From Metallosphaera sedula DSM 5348 (GTDB lineage: Archaea; Thermoproteota; Thermoprotei_A; Sulfolobales; Sulfolobaceae), in the NCBI RefSeq assembly GCF_000016605.1, contig NC_009440.1, positions 1,439,789 through 1,503,788 on the forward strand: a DNA stretch of 64,000 nucleotides, given 5' to 3'. How positions within the stretch are numbered: the stretch's first letter is position 1; each line of letters starts with the position of its first letter. Below, one piece after another: positions 62,051 to 64,000 of the stretch. Under the pieces are notes generated by a model. The model searched no databases. It worked only from the letters and a program-made list of their open reading frames with translations, and was not told where the DNA came from. The translations under genes were made by a program, and so were the position numbers.

Positions 62051-62383
62051 CTATATCACAAGAAGTGCTAGGCTTACTGCGACTATGAGTACCACTGCCG
62101 CGAAGACTGAGTTGAGAACGTGCCTCGATCTGTACGTGTTGTTTTCCAAGTCCCTTTCCGTGAGATGATATATTAGTAGTCCATACACTATTACTGCCGC
62201 TCCGAGAACAATCATTACTTCTCCGAACAACACCGACTGCCCCACTCCCTTTACGCCTTTCAGAATCTGGAGGAAGAGAGCGAATTTGGCTATCACAAAC
62301 CCGAATCCTATAAGAGCAATTCCCGTTCTTACCCAGGCCAAAAACGTTCTCTCGTTTGCCATATGATCCGATGGAGAAACCAT
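62051..62383 (-). CDS. DUF202-family membrane protein
   Basis: 110 residues: ANERTFLAWVRTGIALIGFG is the diagnostic DUF202/YidH N-terminal motif, followed by three membrane helices (about 20-42, 57-77, 90-109) and a HLTERDLENNTYRSR loop. Function unknown. It is 29 nt downstream of the HdrB gene on the same strand, so it may be the last gene of that transcript. Confidence 0.85.
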   Translation of the reverse strand: MVSPSDHMANERTFLAWVRTGIALIGFGFVIAKFALFLQILKGVKGVGQSVLFGEVMIVLGAAVIVYGLLIYHLTERDLENNTYRSRHVLNSVFAAVVLIVAVSLALLVI

Positions 62384-62412
62384 GAGAAAAAGTATGAGGG
62401 AAAGAAAAAAGC

Positions 62413-63333
62413 TTAGAGATATCTCTTAAGGACAGACATGGGGTTCGAGAGATTAGCAGTTAGTAAGGCCTCGTCTGGGCTATGGCCGAAGGCGAAGGCT
62501 AACAACTGGGTGAAGTAAACCAGTGGCATTCTCAAGTCCTCACCGTACTTCTCAGCTATTTTGTTCATGTTGGTCTCTATGGCCACGTGTCCCAACGGGC
62601 AATCGGTTATTAGGAGTTCTGCGCCATTCCTCTTAGCATCCTTCAGTATTCTGGCCTCGAGATGCAGTGAAGTGGTAACGTCGGAGTAAACGTGGGGTCC
62701 TCCGCAACACATTGTCTTGGACTCGAATGGAACTACCTCAGCGCCGAGAGCCCTAAGCAACTCATCCATGAAGACTGGTCTCTCCGGATCATCCTTCATC
62801 TTCATATATCCAGTGAGAGTGTAGGCCTTTGGCCTCGAATATAGACAGCCGTAGTATGGAGCTACCTTGAGTCCTTGCAATGGTCTCTTAACTCTAGCCT
62901 TCACACCTTCTGGTCCCACGGTGTTGTAAATGAACTCCACTGCGTGGATCATGAGCAATTGCATGTCGTACTGCTTCTCACCCATCTTCTCTAGATAGGA
63001 GTTGACCTTCTCCCTGAGCTTAGGATACCTGGTCATGAAATACTGGGTCCTTGATAGGGAGTAGTGACATCCTGGGCAGGCTGACATGACAGCGTTGGCT
63101 CCCATCTGCCTTGCTAGGGATAGATTTCTGGCAGGAAGTAATAGTCCTGCCATGGTATTTACGTTCTTAACCTCTAGAGCTCCACAGCAGTTGTAGTCCT
63201 CAATCTTCTCATAGTTAATTCCAAGATCCCTCGCTACCAGCTGTAGTGATACGTCGTAAGACTTTCCTAACCCGTCAAGGGCACAGCCTGGATACAGTGC
63301 TACTTTACCGTAAGGGTTAGCTATCTCGGTCAT
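62413..63333 (-). CDS. hdrB: Heterodisulfide reductase subunit B-like protein
   Basis: 306 residues with two CCG domains. First: Cys17, Cys49-Cys50, Cys86 and Cys89 ([21 protein letters not shown]), the five-cysteine pattern that holds a noncubane cluster. Second: Cys163, Cys209-Cys210 and Cys245 ([19 protein letters not shown]), where the last Cys of CPxC is Gly248. The start overlaps the end of hdrC by 4 nt. In methanogens HdrBC reduces CoM-CoB disulfide; in sulfur-oxidising Sulfolobales Hdr-like complexes are linked to sulfane-sulfur oxidation with TusA and lipoyl carriers. Confidence 0.9.
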   Translation of the reverse strand: MTEIANPYGKVALYPGCALDGLGKSYDVSLQLVARDLGINYEKIEDYNCCGALEVKNVNTMAGLLLPARNLSLARQMGANAVMSACPGCHYSLSRTQYFMTRYPKLREKVNSYLEKMGEKQYDMQLLMIHAVEFIYNTVGPEGVKARVKRPLQGLKVAPYYGCLYSRPKAYTLTGYMKMKDDPERPVFMDELLRALGAEVVPFESKTMCCGGPHVYSDVTTSLHLEARILKDAKRNGAELLITDCPLGHVAIETNMNKIAEKYGEDLRMPLVYFTQLLAFAFGHSPDEALLTANLSNPMSVLKRYL

Positions 63334-63920
63334 TCTGGGGTCACCTCCTCCTTCATGGCCTCCTCAAGGACAGGCTTTATCCTGTCCCACTCCTTAACCC
63401 TACTGGGCTTCATGAGGTCCTTTATTAACCCTGATTTAAGCAGTGGTCCCATCATGGTGAGCAAATCCCTTAGGCTCATGGTAACAAACCCAGCCTTGGC
63501 TGAGGCCCCTCCTAGCAGAAGTTCGCTTATCCTCCCTCCGTTCTTCATTACTGTATCCAAGAAGAGTTCATCGAAAATGGTGCCTGGATCTGTCTTCACG
63601 AGTCCATGCTTCAGCAAGTAGTTGTGAATACTGTGTACAACTTCCTCCACTAACACTCCCTTGGGGCATCTATGGGTGCATTTCTGACAAGACACACATC
63701 TCCAGATACTGTCCTGTAACTCTATTAATGACTGCTTATCTCCCTTCCTGGCTAAGTCGATAAATCTTCTAGGGCTGTAGTTTGGATCGTACTCCCTCAT
63801 GGTACAACCGGAGGTACAGGTTCCACATTGCCAGCAGAGGCTTATTGTGGCGCCCTCAACTGTGTTGGCAATCTCGTCCCACACAGACTGATCGTAGCCA
63901 GTCTGGGTTCTCTCTATCAT
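63330..63920 (-). CDS. hdrC: Heterodisulfide reductase subunit C-like protein (possibly partial)
   Basis: From ATG 63920: 196 residues with two 4Fe-4S motifs, [11 protein letters not shown] (C29, C32, C35, C39) and [11 protein letters not shown] (C75, C78, C81, C85), each CxxCxxCxxxC. It transfers electrons to HdrB. The frame stays open upstream to the window edge and reads as coding ([15 protein letters not shown] just before the Met), with no stop before base 64000; the true start may therefore lie outside the window. It overlaps hdrB by 4 nt. Confidence 0.88.
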   Translation of the reverse strand: MIERTQTGYDQSVWDEIANTVEGATISLCWQCGTCTSGCTMREYDPNYSPRRFIDLARKGDKQSLIELQDSIWRCVSCQKCTHRCPKGVLVEEVVHSIHNYLLKHGLVKTDPGTIFDELFLDTVMKNGGRISELLLGGASAKAGFVTMSLRDLLTMMGPLLKSGLIKDLMKPSRVKEWDRIKPVLEEAMKEEVTPE

Positions 63921-64000
63921 GAAGGCATTCCATGTGCCGTCTAACTCTACTCCATCTACTATTACCTTATCTTTTTGAATTAAACCCTTTATAATGGGTT

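Noticed and set aside
1-64000. CRISPR array, tRNA or rRNA gene
   Set aside because: No regularly spaced repeats and no tRNA or rRNA consensus noticed on either strand; read by eye, so a short divergent tRNA with intron could have been missed.

Overview
The window looks like chromosome of a thermoacidophilic crenarchaeon of the Sulfolobales, most likely a Metallosphaera-type metal/sulfur oxidiser. Supporting points: roughly mid-40s % G+C, dense short operons with 4-nt overlaps, leaderless promoters with a TATA box about 26 nt upstream of the ATG, many GTG/TTG starts, and families typical of this order (DUF929, DUF1286, DUF763, an ArnA/ArnB signalling pair, archaeal Trm10, HdrB/HdrC, a class III-signal pilin). 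The genus call is inference from gene content; no 16S rRNA gene is present.

Layout. 1-5.7 kb: aconitase (cut by the left edge), an orphan AbrB protein, Trm10 tRNA methyltransferase, and two CoA-transferase subunits placed tail-to-tail. 5.7-10.7 kb: CBS-domain proteins, a DsbA/FrnE-like and an OsmC-like redox protein, and a fused lipoate-protein ligase beside a GcvH-like lipoyl carrier. 10.7-19.7 kb: GIY-YIG protein, SfsA, M20 peptidase, NcsA/TtuA tRNA thiolase, and a signalling block (zinc-ribbon/FHA protein, PPP phosphatase, vWA protein) matching ArnA/ArnB of the archaellum regulatory network. 19.9-30 kb: DEAD-box helicase, SSS symporter with a small partner, DUF929 protein, cation/H+ antiporter, amino-acid permease. 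30.4-33.0 kb: a tight four-gene operon of two radical SAM proteins plus split lipoate ligase LplA/LplB, i.e. the LipS1/LipS2-sLplAB lipoate assembly route. 33-36.6 kb: FAD oxidoreductase, TusA-like protein, HAD phosphatase, MFS transporter. 36.6-38 kb: a solitary TnpB element. 38-43.9 kb: membrane proteins, a frameshifted PiT phosphate transporter with an RHH regulator, and a DUF47/PhoU-like protein. 44-49.3 kb: citrate synthase, DUF763, metallophosphoesterase, peroxiredoxin, DHH phosphoesterase, nicotinamidase-like hydrolase. 49.3-54.1 kb: a MacB/FtsX-type ABC system with a very large exported COG1361-like protein. 55.9-59.5 kb: a decaying accessory island with a pilin whose start is out of frame behind an A7 tract, VapBC, an MNT nucleotidyltransferase with a broken HEPN partner, and further remnants. 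59.5-64 kb: ammonium transporter, Ca2+/cation exchanger, DUF202 protein, HdrB and HdrC.

How the parts connect. Lipoate is a recurring theme: one ligase (fused) sits with its carrier GcvH, a second (split) sits with the radical SAM enzymes that would insert sulfur, and HdrBC at the right edge belongs to a family whose sulfur-oxidising versions work with lipoyl carriers. TCA-cycle genes (aconitase, citrate synthase), sulfur/redox proteins (TusA-like, peroxiredoxin, OsmC, DsbA-like) and nutrient uptake (Amt, PiT, SSS, APC, MFS, DMT) make up most of the rest. The strongest leads are the ArnB tail with five FHA-ligand-like TRx[L/I] motifs, two separate homopolymer-associated frame breaks (pilin and PiT), and the TnpB element whose flank and terminal hairpin predict its guide.
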